Assembly: GCA_003132825.1 (NCBI GenBank)
Contig: PKYX01000328.1
Location: forward strand, 4,301-14,214
From: Acidobacteriaceae bacterium
Lineage (GTDB): Bacteria; Acidobacteriota; Terriglobia; Terriglobales; Acidobacteriaceae
Direction: 5' to 3'
DNA: 9,914 nucleotides
How positions within the stretch are numbered: the stretch's first letter is position 1; each line of letters opens with the position of its first letter. Positions 1-5,844 of this stretch are shown one piece after another. A program made the translations under genes and the position numbers. The notes beneath the pieces are model-generated. The model ran no database searches, was not told the DNA's origin, and worked only from the letters and a program-made list of their open reading frames with translations.

Positions 1-579
1 CGACTCACGGTCCATTTCAAGGACGGCTCGCTCCACGATGAGACGGCGGTCTTCTCTCAGCGGCACAACTTCCGCCTGCTGAACTATCATCTGATCCAGC
101 AAGGCTCTACTTTCCCGCATCCGATCGAACTCTTAATCGACGGTTCAACCGGCCAAGTCACGGTTCATTACACGGAGAAGGGTAAGGAGGAGACCTCGAC
201 CGACCGCCTCAAATTGCCTCCCGGCATGGCCAACGGTCTCATTCCCATACTGCTGAAGAACATATCTGATTCGGGGCCAACTACGGTATCGATGGTAGCG
301 GCTACGCCAAAGCCGCGGCTGGTGAAGCTAGAGATCACTCCCAAAGGAGACGAACCGTTCTCGATCGGCAGTTCCAGCCGCAAAGCCACGCATTACGTCG
401 TGAAGGTGGAAATCGGAGGGGTCGACGGGGCGGTGGCTCCGCTGTTGGGGAAACAGCCGCCGGATACCCATCTGTGGATTCTCGGAGGCGAGGTCCCGGC
501 GCTCGTCAAAATGGAGGGGCCGCTCTACCTGGGGGGGCCTACCTGGCGTGTCGAGCTGGCATGTCCAGTCTGGCCCTGA
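1..579 (+). CDS. C-terminal part of an unrecognised beta-rich protein (5' end outside window)
   Basis: The frame is open from base 1 to a TGA at 577-579, giving 192 residues of a protein that begins before the window. I recognise no enzyme motif. The sequence alternates short hydrophobic and charged stretches (for example KPRLVKLEI, THYVVKVEIGG, DTHLWILGG), as expected for beta-sandwich or beta-barrel-like secreted or periplasmic proteins. Its ending, with a GPLYLGGPTWRVEL segment, resembles conserved hypothetical proteins I associate with Acidobacteriota; that link is from memory, not from a search. No membrane segment is visible in this portion, and a signal peptide cannot be assessed without the N-terminus. 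The last 18 codons overlap the 3' end of the peptidase gene on the other strand. Coding is supported by the 192 uninterrupted codons and the coherent amino-acid pattern. Confidence 0.8.
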   Translation, partial: RLTVHFKDGSLHDETAVFSQRHNFRLLNYHLIQQGSTFPHPIELLIDGSTGQVTVHYTEKGKEETSTDRLKLPPGMANGLIPILLKNISDSGPTTVSMVAATPKPRLVKLEITPKGDEPFSIGSSSRKATHYVVKVEIGGVDGAVAPLLGKQPPDTHLWILGGEVPALVKMEGPLYLGGPTWRVELACPVWP

Positions 580-2162
580 TGCGCCGCCTGCGCGCTTCGC
601 AGGGCGGAAAGCAGTGCCGTGCCGTCTGGGCTACCGAGGCCGGTGCAAGCGTCCCAGCCCGGTCCAGCTGAGTAGTCCCCGTTGTTGCCAGACGTAATAT
701 CGTGAAAGGTGGACTCGGCACTTGTCGAGTAGAGCAGAGGATTCACGTAGCCTACATTTTTCCCCAGGGCTTGGTTGATTCGCGCGAGAAGTCCAGCCCA
801 CAACGGCGCGACCGCGCTCGTGCCTCCGATCACCGATGGCTGACCGTCGACGATCACGTTGTAACCTGACTCCGGGTCAGCCGAGGCTGCCACATCGGGC
901 ACGCCGCGTCCAACAAACCCGTTGGGAGCCGGGGGCACCTTTGCGCTCTGCTGGTAGTTGGGAAGAGCGAAAACCTTGCTGACGCCGCCGCCGGTTGCAC
1001 CCTCGTTAGCCGAAAGCTCGTTCCAGGCTTGTTCGCCGTGGATGGACGTTCCCGAAAGCGTCAGCTTTGTGCCGCCGCAGCCGATCACATACGGACTTGC
1101 GGCAGGAAAATCGACGGTCGGACTGCTAGTCCCGTCGACTGCGCCATCATCGCCCGAGGCGGCGAGAACCGTCACACCCATCGCGGCTGCGGCTTGACAG
1201 GCGGAATTGAGCGCGTTGCGCGCTTGCTCGGTCCACGAATCCTCCGGCCCTCCCCAACTGATCGAAACAATGGACGGCTTCAACTTTGCGTCGTGTACGG
1301 CGGTCGAGACGGCATCGATGAACCCCTGGTCCGTGTTCGGTGCGAAGTAGACGGCGATTTGCGCACCCGGTGCGACCGAGCCGGCGACTTCGACGTCGAG
1401 CTCGACTTCGCCGTCCGGGCCGCTGGAATCGCCAGTGGGGGAGTTTGACCCGCCATCGACGGATATGGCCTCGACTTGTGGCGTCGCCATGCCGAGATTG
1501 CTGAAGAACGAATCCAAGTCGGACGTCTTGTAACCGCCTCCCAATTCGACGATGGCAATACACTGGTCGGCTCCCGTAACGCTCGCGGGAAAGGCATAGG
1601 CTTCTGCCACCTGAGGGGGTGCGTAAGAAACAGCTTTCGGCGGGTGAGTACCTGGCTTTGGTTTGCGCAATCGAAAGTGCGGCTTGGTTTGCGGACGGTT
1701 ATCCAGGCCGAACACGGCCTCGATAATACCAGCTAGGTCGCTCGGGACCGAAAGACTCCCAGTCCGGCAACGGTAGGTGCCTGAAGAGTGTTCGTAGCGC
1801 CGCAGACTGACTCCGAAGGCTTCGTTGAATGCGCGGACCGTGCCTGTGAGCTTTATGCGCCGGGCTGCACGATCTTCGCTCGCGACTCGCAAGCCAAATT
1901 CCGCGGCGAATGAGCGTACTCTTTTAACATCCTCGGGGCGCGCGCCATGAGATCGTTCATATTCCTCTCGCGTCAGATAGTGGCGCTCGGAAATGGGGCG
2001 GGAGCCGATCAGCTCAGCCGAGGGAGACTTGCCGCCCTCATGCTGCAAATAAACCGTCACTTCAATCTGTTCATTGGGGTCTGCCGGGCCGACATCCTGC
2101 CCAACTGGCATGGCTGCCCGCGCACTGCCTTTCAACTCAACTCGATCCTGCCGCGTGGCCAT
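525..2162 (-). CDS. Sedolisin (S53) family serine-carboxyl peptidase, pro-kumamolisin type
   Basis: 545 residues, starting at ATG 2160-2162 behind a strong AGGGGG ribosome-binding site. Residues about 30-155 form the pro-kumamolisin activation domain (HYLTREEYERSHG is typical), followed by a linker and a subtilisin-like catalytic domain at about 175-525. Sedolisins use a Ser-Glu-Asp triad. Here these are E252 and D256 in GPDGEVELDVEV and S449 in GGTSAVAP, with the oxyanion Asp at D338 in AASGDDG. The calcium-site motifs are present near the end: FHDI (D488, I489) and GPGWD (to D504). The family cleaves proteins, often at acidic pH, after autocatalytic removal of the propeptide. I see no signal peptide or membrane segment, so the route to the cell exterior, if it is exported, is unclear. 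The last 17 codons overlap the gene on the + strand and are not part of the conserved fold. Confidence 0.95.
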   Translation of the reverse strand: MATRQDRVELKGSARAAMPVGQDVGPADPNEQIEVTVYLQHEGGKSPSAELIGSRPISERHYLTREEYERSHGARPEDVKRVRSFAAEFGLRVASEDRAARRIKLTGTVRAFNEAFGVSLRRYEHSSGTYRCRTGSLSVPSDLAGIIEAVFGLDNRPQTKPHFRLRKPKPGTHPPKAVSYAPPQVAEAYAFPASVTGADQCIAIVELGGGYKTSDLDSFFSNLGMATPQVEAISVDGGSNSPTGDSSGPDGEVELDVEVAGSVAPGAQIAVYFAPNTDQGFIDAVSTAVHDAKLKPSIVSISWGGPEDSWTEQARNALNSACQAAAAMGVTVLAASGDDGAVDGTSSPTVDFPAASPYVIGCGGTKLTLSGTSIHGEQAWNELSANEGATGGGVSKVFALPNYQQSAKVPPAPNGFVGRGVPDVAASADPESGYNVIVDGQPSVIGGTSAVAPLWAGLLARINQALGKNVGYVNPLLYSTSAESTFHDITSGNNGDYSAGPGWDACTGLGSPDGTALLSALRSAQAAHQGQTGHASSTRQVGPPR

Positions 2163-2180
2163 TTTGTTCCCCCTATCAAA

Positions 2181-2186
2181 AGTATA
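2181..2186 (-). promoter_or_regulatory. Candidate -10 element for the sedolisin gene
   Basis: On the - strand, TATACT lies 18 bp before the ribosome-binding-site/start region of the peptidase, implying a very short leader. The matching -35 position about 17 bp upstream is poor (CGGACG, matching TTGACA only in the central GAC). The call rests almost entirely on the -10 hexamer. Confidence 0.3.
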
Positions 2187-2208
2187 TTCCGAATCTACCG
2201 ACGCGTCC

Positions 2209-2223
2209 GCCGGAATCGCCGGC
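2209..2223 (-). terminator. Possible hairpin after the TatA-like ORF
   Basis: A 5-bp all-GC stem (GCCGG and CCGGC) with a 5-nt loop lies about 33 bp past the stop of the TatA-like ORF and before the peptidase promoter candidate. No T-run follows on either strand, so intrinsic termination is doubtful. Confidence 0.2.
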
Positions 2224-2255
2224 CCGCCCGTGCCATCCGCCTAACGGTGGCTGGA

Positions 2256-2414
2256 TTAAGCCATCTTCTTTTCACTTCGCATGGCTGACTTGAGGTCGCG
2301 GATATTATCATCCCCGATTCCTTTGCCAAGTTCCGGCGGTTTCTTGGCACCGAACCCGAGCAGGGCAATGCCGAAAACAACGATCGGATGGGTTGGTTGA
2401 ATCGGCCCCTCCAA
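2256..2414 (-). CDS. Short TatA-like twin-arginine translocase subunit, TTG start, possibly decaying
   Basis: A 52-residue frame reads from TTG (2412-2414) to TAA (2256-2258). It has the order expected of TatA: a QPTHP lead-in, one hydrophobic segment (residues 10-22, IVVFGIALLGFG), the FG hinge, then an amphipathic KKPPELGKGIG helix and a basic tail with LKSAM. TatA forms the protein-conducting part of the Tat pathway in the cytoplasmic membrane. The TTG start is supported by AAGGGG at 2423-2428, 8 nt upstream; no in-frame ATG precedes the conserved part. Oddities: proline and glycine replace the usual leucines or isoleucines in the membrane segment, FGPKKLPELG has become FGAKKPPELG, and GDDNIRD seems to carry one extra residue compared with the usual GDGIRD. 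It could be a divergent accessory TatA or a pseudogene. The family resemblance is from memory. Confidence 0.55.
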   Translation of the reverse strand: MEGPIQPTHPIVVFGIALLGFGAKKPPELGKGIGDDNIRDLKSAMRSEKKMA

Positions 2415-2432
2415 ACAGTGGTCCCCTTCGGG

Positions 2433-2475
2433 TGGTACGGCCAGGTTTCAGACTACTTTATAGTCGGCCATACCA
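2433..2475 (-). other. Long imperfect stem-loop upstream of the TatA-like ORF
   Basis: Bases 2433-2442 (TGGTACGGCC) pair with 2466-2475 (GGCCATACCA) except at one position, which becomes a G-U pair in a - strand transcript. Inside, GACTA (2451-2455) and TAGTC (2461-2465) pair perfectly around the 5-nt loop CTTTA. The two helices are separated by an 8-nt bulge on one side only. In the - strand direction the structure follows the cupredoxin fragment and ends about 5 nt before the ribosome-binding site of the TatA-like ORF. It might be a 3' processing structure or a translation-control leader. No T-run follows. Confidence 0.45.
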
Positions 2476-2543
2476 GGTTAAGCAACGCACTGCCTCTTCT
2501 TTGAGCGCCCGGTTCTGCGTCCGAGGTTGCGGCAGGCATTCCA

Positions 2544-2723
2544 TCAGGGCTGCACGACCACCGTCCCGGTCATTCTCGGATGCATTCGGCAGTAGTACGG
2601 GTACTCTCCCGCCTCGGTGAATCGGAACTGGAATTTATCGTCGGTGTCGAGTGGTCCAGACTTGAACTTACCCTGGGTACTGTCAACGGTGTGAGGGACG
2701 TCGTCACGGTTGATCCTCCCCAA
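2544..2723 (-). pseudogene. Cupredoxin (plastocyanin-like) fragment, 5'-truncated
   Basis: Reading left from 2723, 59 codons end at TGA 2544-2546. The translation contains NRDDVPHTVDSTQGKF, then FTEAGEYPYYCRMHPRMTG and a VVVQP end, the typical C-terminal two thirds of a small blue-copper protein. All four type 1 copper ligands are present: H11, C45, H48 and M51, counting from the TTG at 2721-2723. Cupredoxins carry electrons or copper in the periplasm. The first strands and signal peptide (normally about 35-60 residues before NRDDVPH) are missing: an in-frame TAA stands at 2739-2741 and no other frame upstream continues the fold. The TTG has no ribosome-binding site. This is best read as a remnant of a gene whose 5' part was lost, possibly in the rearrangement that brought the sigma-factor gene next to it. 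The family match is strong; expression is doubtful. Confidence 0.65.
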
Positions 2724-2788
2724 AATAATTCTTGTTGCTTAGGGAATAATGTCGGACCGCAGCAGTTTACGATATAGGCGTGTCCCCA

Positions 2789-3346
2789 ATGGATCCTCAA
2801 TCCGGTGGATTCGAAGCACTGGCCGTGCCCCTGTTCGACCAGCTGTACAACTTCGCACACTGGCTGACAGGGAATCGTGAAGAGTCTGAAGATCTGGTTC
2901 AGGAAACCTACGCCAAGGCTTTGAAAGGGTTCTTATCTTTCCAGCCGGGGACTAATTTTCGGGCATGGATGTATCGTATTTTGCGGAATACCTTCCTGAC
3001 CACGCGTACAGGACTGAGAATGACAATGACGGTGGCTCTTGATTCTGAGAATGAAGGGCCTGAACTGGCGGTCGCGGCCGACACACCGGAAACGATCCTC
3101 ATTGAGCGCTCGAACTCCCAGCTGATCGAGAGCGCGATCGCTGAGCTGCCGGTGCATTTTCGCGAGATTCTCCTGCTGTGCGAGGTCGAGGAAATGTCCT
3201 ATCAGGAAATTGCGGAAACGCTTTCGGTTCCGATCGGCACCGTGATGTCGCGATTATCGCGTGCCAGAAAAGCGTTACGCAATCTCCTTCGGCAACGGTT
3301 GGAGAATGGATCGCGATCGCACACAACGGCGGTCACCCGCGGGTAA
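2789..3346 (+). CDS. ECF-family RNA polymerase sigma factor
   Basis: 185 residues from ATG 2789. An in-frame GTG at 2780 would add three residues; the ATG has a weak AGG 11 nt upstream, while the GTG has nothing usable. Sigma region 2 covers about residues 14-80, with the core-binding motif EDLVQETYAKAL (34-45) and the promoter-melting segment FRAWMYRILRNTF. Region 4 covers about 113-168, with a helix-turn-helix SYQEIAETLSVPIGTVMSRLSRARKAL split between about residues 137 and 163. ECF sigmas direct RNA polymerase to a small regulon and are usually held inactive by a partner encoded next door. Here the anti-sigma gene follows after 4 bp, so the two are almost certainly co-transcribed. The signal and target promoters cannot be read from the sequence. 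Confidence 0.95.
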   Translation: MDPQSGGFEALAVPLFDQLYNFAHWLTGNREESEDLVQETYAKALKGFLSFQPGTNFRAWMYRILRNTFLTTRTGLRMTMTVALDSENEGPELAVAADTPETILIERSNSQLIESAIAELPVHFREILLLCEVEEMSYQEIAETLSVPIGTVMSRLSRARKALRNLLRQRLENGSRSHTTAVTRG

Positions 3347-3350
3347 ATCT

Positions 3351-4106
3351 ATGGCTTGCGAGGCGTGGAAGCTGAAACTCGATACCTACCTCGACGGTGA
3401 GCTTCCGTCGGAGCAGATGCGCGCCTTCGATGCTCATGTGCACAGCTGCCCCAGCTGCGCGGCGGAAGCGCTTTTGCGCGTGCAGATGAAGCGGCACATC
3501 CATGCTGTTGGAAAGCGATTTACGCCCACTCCTGAGTTTCGCAAACGCCTGCAACAGAGCATCGCGGCGAAACCGGGGCGAAGCAGCGTCAGGCTGACGT
3601 GGGCGATGGCATCCGCTGTCGTTGCGGTGCTGGTGGTCATCGGCCTGGCCGCAGTGGACCGGGAACGAGAGCGCGCCCACGGCGAACAGATCTACGGTGA
3701 GGTGGCAGATTTGCACGTCGCGACGCTGGCCAGCTCTTCGCCGGTGGACGTCATTTCCTCCGATCGGCATACGGTGAAGCCGTGGTTCCAAGGAAAGATC
3801 CCCTTCGCCTTCGATTTGCCGGAACTCCAAAACTCCGAGTTCTCCCTGCTTGGAGGTCGGATGACCTACCTGGACCAAACACCGGGCGCTGATTTGATCT
3901 ACGAGGTGCGAAAGCATCGGATCTCGGTTTTGGTTTTCCAGGAACGGTCTTTGCGAGGCAGATTGGACCAGAACTCGCCCGTGACTAGGAAGCTGTCGTT
4001 CAATATGGAGACCTGGAGTCGGGGTGGACTTCGTTATTTCGTGGTGGGTGACGCCAGCGCTGCTGATATTAACGACCTCGCGAAATTGTTCAAGACCACC
4101 GGTTGA
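3351..4106 (+). CDS. Membrane-anchored zinc-finger anti-sigma factor
   Basis: 251 residues from ATG 3351, 4 bp after the sigma-factor stop. The frame is open further upstream, but that stretch overlaps the sigma gene and the zinc-finger domain starts right at MACEAW. The N-terminal domain (about 1-55) is a zf-HC2/anti-sigma domain: C3, then H29-x3-C33-x2-C36 in AHVHSCPSC. Basic residues lead into a single membrane segment at about 83-101 (TWAMASAVVAVLVVIGLAA), and the remaining 150 residues should be outside the membrane. The N-terminal domain is expected to bind and inhibit the sigma factor in the cytoplasm, and the outer domain to sense an envelope or redox cue. The exact signal is unknown. 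The outer domain, with segments VKPWFQGKIPFAFDLPEL and GGRMTYLDQTPGADLIYEV, is of a kind often seen in anti-sigma factors of this type. The assignment is firm; the trigger is not. Confidence 0.93.
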   Translation: MACEAWKLKLDTYLDGELPSEQMRAFDAHVHSCPSCAAEALLRVQMKRHIHAVGKRFTPTPEFRKRLQQSIAAKPGRSSVRLTWAMASAVVAVLVVIGLAAVDRERERAHGEQIYGEVADLHVATLASSSPVDVISSDRHTVKPWFQGKIPFAFDLPELQNSEFSLLGGRMTYLDQTPGADLIYEVRKHRISVLVFQERSLRGRLDQNSPVTRKLSFNMETWSRGGLRYFVVGDASAADINDLAKLFKTTG

Positions 4107-4127
4107 CCTTCTCGCTTTTCCTTCGGT

Positions 4128-4146
4128 GGGAGGCCCTATTCCTCCC
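4128..4146. terminator. Possible hairpin between convergent genes
   Basis: GGGAGG (4128-4133) and CCTCCC (4141-4146) form a 6-bp stem around a 7-nt loop that contains the deaminase stop codon. It sits in the 29-bp gap between the convergent anti-sigma and deaminase genes, where a shared terminator would be useful. Neither strand has a clear T-run, so the evidence is weak. Confidence 0.3.
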
Positions 4147-4591
4147 CGATGTCCTCGTTCCACACCGCCGGGTTCGCGCGGATGTAGCCGGCCATCAAGG
4201 AGACGCACTCGTCGGAGTTCAGGTCGACGACCGGGACGCCCAGCGAGCGCAGCCATTCCAAGCCCCCCGGGAAATTGCGGCTCTCGCCAACCAGCAGCTT
4301 AGCGAAGCCAAACTGGCGGACCAGGCCGCTGCAGTACCAGCATGGGGCCAGCGTAGAGACCATGATCAGCTTGCGGTAGCTGCGCTGGCGTCCGGCGTTG
4401 CGGAAGGCATTGGTTTCGGCGTGCATGGACGGATCGCCGTCTTGCACTCGGCGATTGTGGCCGGCTCCGACAAGCCGGCCGCTGGCATCAAAGATTGCCG
4501 CACCGATCGGAATGCCGCCTTCGGCCAATCCTTTGCGGGCTTCAGCCAGCGCGACCGCCAGAAGGGATTGAGAGTCCAGTTCCAGTCTCAT
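4136..4591 (-). CDS. Cytosine deaminase-like zinc-dependent deaminase (fungal FCY1-type)
   Basis: 151 residues from ATG 4589-4591 to TAG 4136-4138. The zinc and proton-shuttle motifs of the cytidine/deoxycytidylate deaminase superfamily are intact: H57-A-E59 and P83-C84-x2-C87. Features beyond the superfamily core match yeast-type cytosine deaminase: EGGIPIGA (24-31), GHNRRVQ (44-50) with the pyrimidine-contacting Asn at N46, the VGESRNF segment, and the C-terminal WNEDIGE (144-150), whose Trp and Asp close the active site in the fungal enzyme. The likely reaction is deamination of cytosine to uracil, or of a closely related base, in the cytoplasm. It stands alone: convergent with the anti-sigma gene, 302 bp from the next gene. 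The ribosome-binding site is poor. The family is certain; the exact substrate is inferred, and guanine or another ring amine is possible. Confidence 0.88.
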   Translation of the reverse strand: MRLELDSQSLLAVALAEARKGLAEGGIPIGAAIFDASGRLVGAGHNRRVQDGDPSMHAETNAFRNAGRQRSYRKLIMVSTLAPCWYCSGLVRQFGFAKLLVGESRNFPGGLEWLRSLGVPVVDLNSDECVSLMAGYIRANPAVWNEDIGEE

Positions 4592-4893
4592 CGTGAGTCC
4601 GTTGGGTAGTGAATATGCTTATATATGGAGCGGCCGGTCTCTGAACAGTGCCTAGCGAGCCGACAAGCAGGCCAAACGCCGGTGCCTAGAAGGTCCCTGC
4701 GTTCGGGAAGGAAATTTCATGGGCGATCCCGCCGCGAGCGAAGACGACTTTGTCCTCACGGCTGCAATTGCGGATCCCGGGGATTGATCACCGGGACGTC
4801 TTCGGGACTGCTGAGGGCGCGAGGCAGGATGCGAATTGGGGCGCCACGGCCAGTGATTGGGCGAGGGGCCGAGTTCGGTTCATCGATTGCGGT
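4592..4893. other. 302-bp gap with no recognised gene
   Basis: This gap lies between the start of the deaminase gene and the end of the HAD gene. Both strands carry short open stretches, including a 22-codon ATG frame on + starting at 4719 and frames of about 44 codons on -, but none has a ribosome-binding site with a recognisable product. A small dyad, TCCCGG at 4775-4780 and CCGGGA at 4791-4796, is present. The deaminase promoter should lie at the left end; the TATATA at 4619-4624 is AT-rich enough to take part. Confidence 0.5.
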
Positions 4894-5580
4894 CTAGACG
4901 GAGTTCGATTGCTCTTGTTCCCGGAGCAACAGCGAGAGTTGTCCAACCTGAGCATCACCTGTGCCCAATGAAATGTCGCGGCAGTCTCGCAACACCCAGT
5001 CGGCTCCCGCCTTCTTGAGTTCAAGCGGGCCGACGGTAGTGCTGAGCGCGATGACCTGCGACCCGGCCGCCTTGCCGGATTGGATGCCCGCTGGAACATC
5101 CTCGACGACAACACAGTCCTCCGGGGCGAAACCCAGTTTCTCGGCACCCTTGCGATAAGGATCTGGCGCAGGCTTGCCATTGGTGATGTCGTTCGAGGTG
5201 ACGAAGCAAGAAGGGCGGGGCAATCCGGCGGCTTGCAGCCGGACTTCCGCCAGCCGCCGGGTGCACGAAGTGACGATTGCCCATTGATGCTCCGGAAGCG
5301 AATCTAATAACTCCACTGCGCCGGGCAACGCGACCACGCCTTCTAAGTCTGCAATTTCCCGCCGCTCCACCTCGCGATTTTCATCCTCGTGATTGGCATG
5401 GGGAAGAAACTCGCGAACCGTGGTCAAGCTGGGGCGGCCGTGAGCTCTTCGCACGACGGTCTCTGGATCAAAACCGCGTTCCATGGCCCATTGACGCCAG
5501 ACCCTGGCGACCGCAGGCGTGGAGTTGATGAGGACCCCGTCCATATCAAAAAGAATGGCACTACAGTGAATTCGGGTCAC
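4894..5580 (-). CDS. HAD-superfamily phosphatase/phosphomutase (sugar- or glycerol-phosphatase-like)
   Basis: 228 residues starting at GTG 5578-5580. An in-frame stop lies close upstream, and the first ATG inside would cut into motif I. All four HAD motifs are visible: the nucleophile and acid D12 and D14 in FDMDGV, T104/S105 in IVTSCT, K136 in NGKPAPDPY, and E160-D161 in VVEDVPAGIQSG. The inserted helical cap (about 20-90) makes it a class I, subclass IA member. These enzymes transfer or remove phosphate through an aspartyl-phosphate intermediate with magnesium, in the cytoplasm. The KPAPDPY and EDVPAGIQSGKAAG signatures and the length resemble sugar phosphatases, 2-deoxyglucose-6-phosphatase and yeast glycerol-3-phosphatase. 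Beta-phosphoglucomutase and phosphoglycolate phosphatase are related alternatives, and the substrate cannot be fixed from sequence alone. The neighbours give no pathway hint. Confidence 0.9.
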   Translation of the reverse strand: MTRIHCSAILFDMDGVLINSTPAVARVWRQWAMERGFDPETVVRRAHGRPSLTTVREFLPHANHEDENREVERREIADLEGVVALPGAVELLDSLPEHQWAIVTSCTRRLAEVRLQAAGLPRPSCFVTSNDITNGKPAPDPYRKGAEKLGFAPEDCVVVEDVPAGIQSGKAAGSQVIALSTTVGPLELKKAGADWVLRDCRDISLGTGDAQVGQLSLLLREQEQSNSV

Positions 5581-5844
5581 GGGATTTGGAGCCTGCGCAT
5601 TCTGTCAGAGAACCAAGCGTTTGCCGCGCCGCGATAGAAGGATTGCAGTATACCGGTTCGGGGTCTCGAGACTCCAGCGGGAACTCGTGACCGCATTCTG
5701 CTACAGACGTGCACGCCCGAGACGTTATGAAAGTGGAACATCGCCCGGGGACAAGTTCCGCTCCCTGAGCCGAACGGTTACACTCGAAAGACTTCAACGA
5801 TTGCGCATTCGGATTTATTTGCCGAACGGATTGCGGGGTCTTAG
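5581..5844. other. Intergenic region between divergent HAD and PilZ genes
   Basis: These 264 bp should hold the promoters of both flanking genes, but no convincing -35/-10 pair stands out. An 8-bp direct repeat CCGAACGG occurs at 5770-5777 and 5822-5829, and TTCGG (5808-5812) pairs with CCGAA (5822-5826) around a 9-nt spacer, just before the PilZ start. Both are short enough to be chance. No coding remnant is recognised. Confidence 0.4.

Noticed and set aside
2742..2770. GGAATA-like -35 with a downstream TTTAC as an ECF autoregulatory promoter
   Set aside because: The -35-like hexamer is plausible, but the -10 position does not resemble ECF -10 elements at a 16-17 bp spacing. It is not distinguishable from chance by eye.
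2570..2860. 96-codon - strand frame overlapping the cupredoxin remnant and the sigma-factor start
   Set aside because: It is in a different frame from the copper-ligand motif and encodes no known pattern. The cupredoxin similarity is only in the frame ending at 2544.
3333..4256. 307-codon open frame on the - strand opposite the anti-sigma gene
   Set aside because: The translation is rich in Arg, His and Gly with no family resemblance, and it lies opposite a well-supported zinc-finger anti-sigma factor. It is a typical GC-rich antisense shadow.
4103..4609. 168-codon + strand frame over the deaminase gene
   Set aside because: The deaminase on the other strand has complete zinc motifs. The + strand frame is its mirror image, with low-complexity Ala/Arg/Gln content.
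4719..4787. 22-codon ATG frame and short opposite-strand frames in the gap before the HAD gene
   Set aside because: They are very short, lack a ribosome-binding site and give no recognisable product. Some - strand residues look protein-like, but not enough to call a gene remnant.
5770..5829. 8-bp direct repeat CCGAACGG before the PilZ gene
   Set aside because: A single 8-bp repeat 52 bp apart in GC-rich DNA is expected by chance. It was recorded in the gap description but not raised as a finding.
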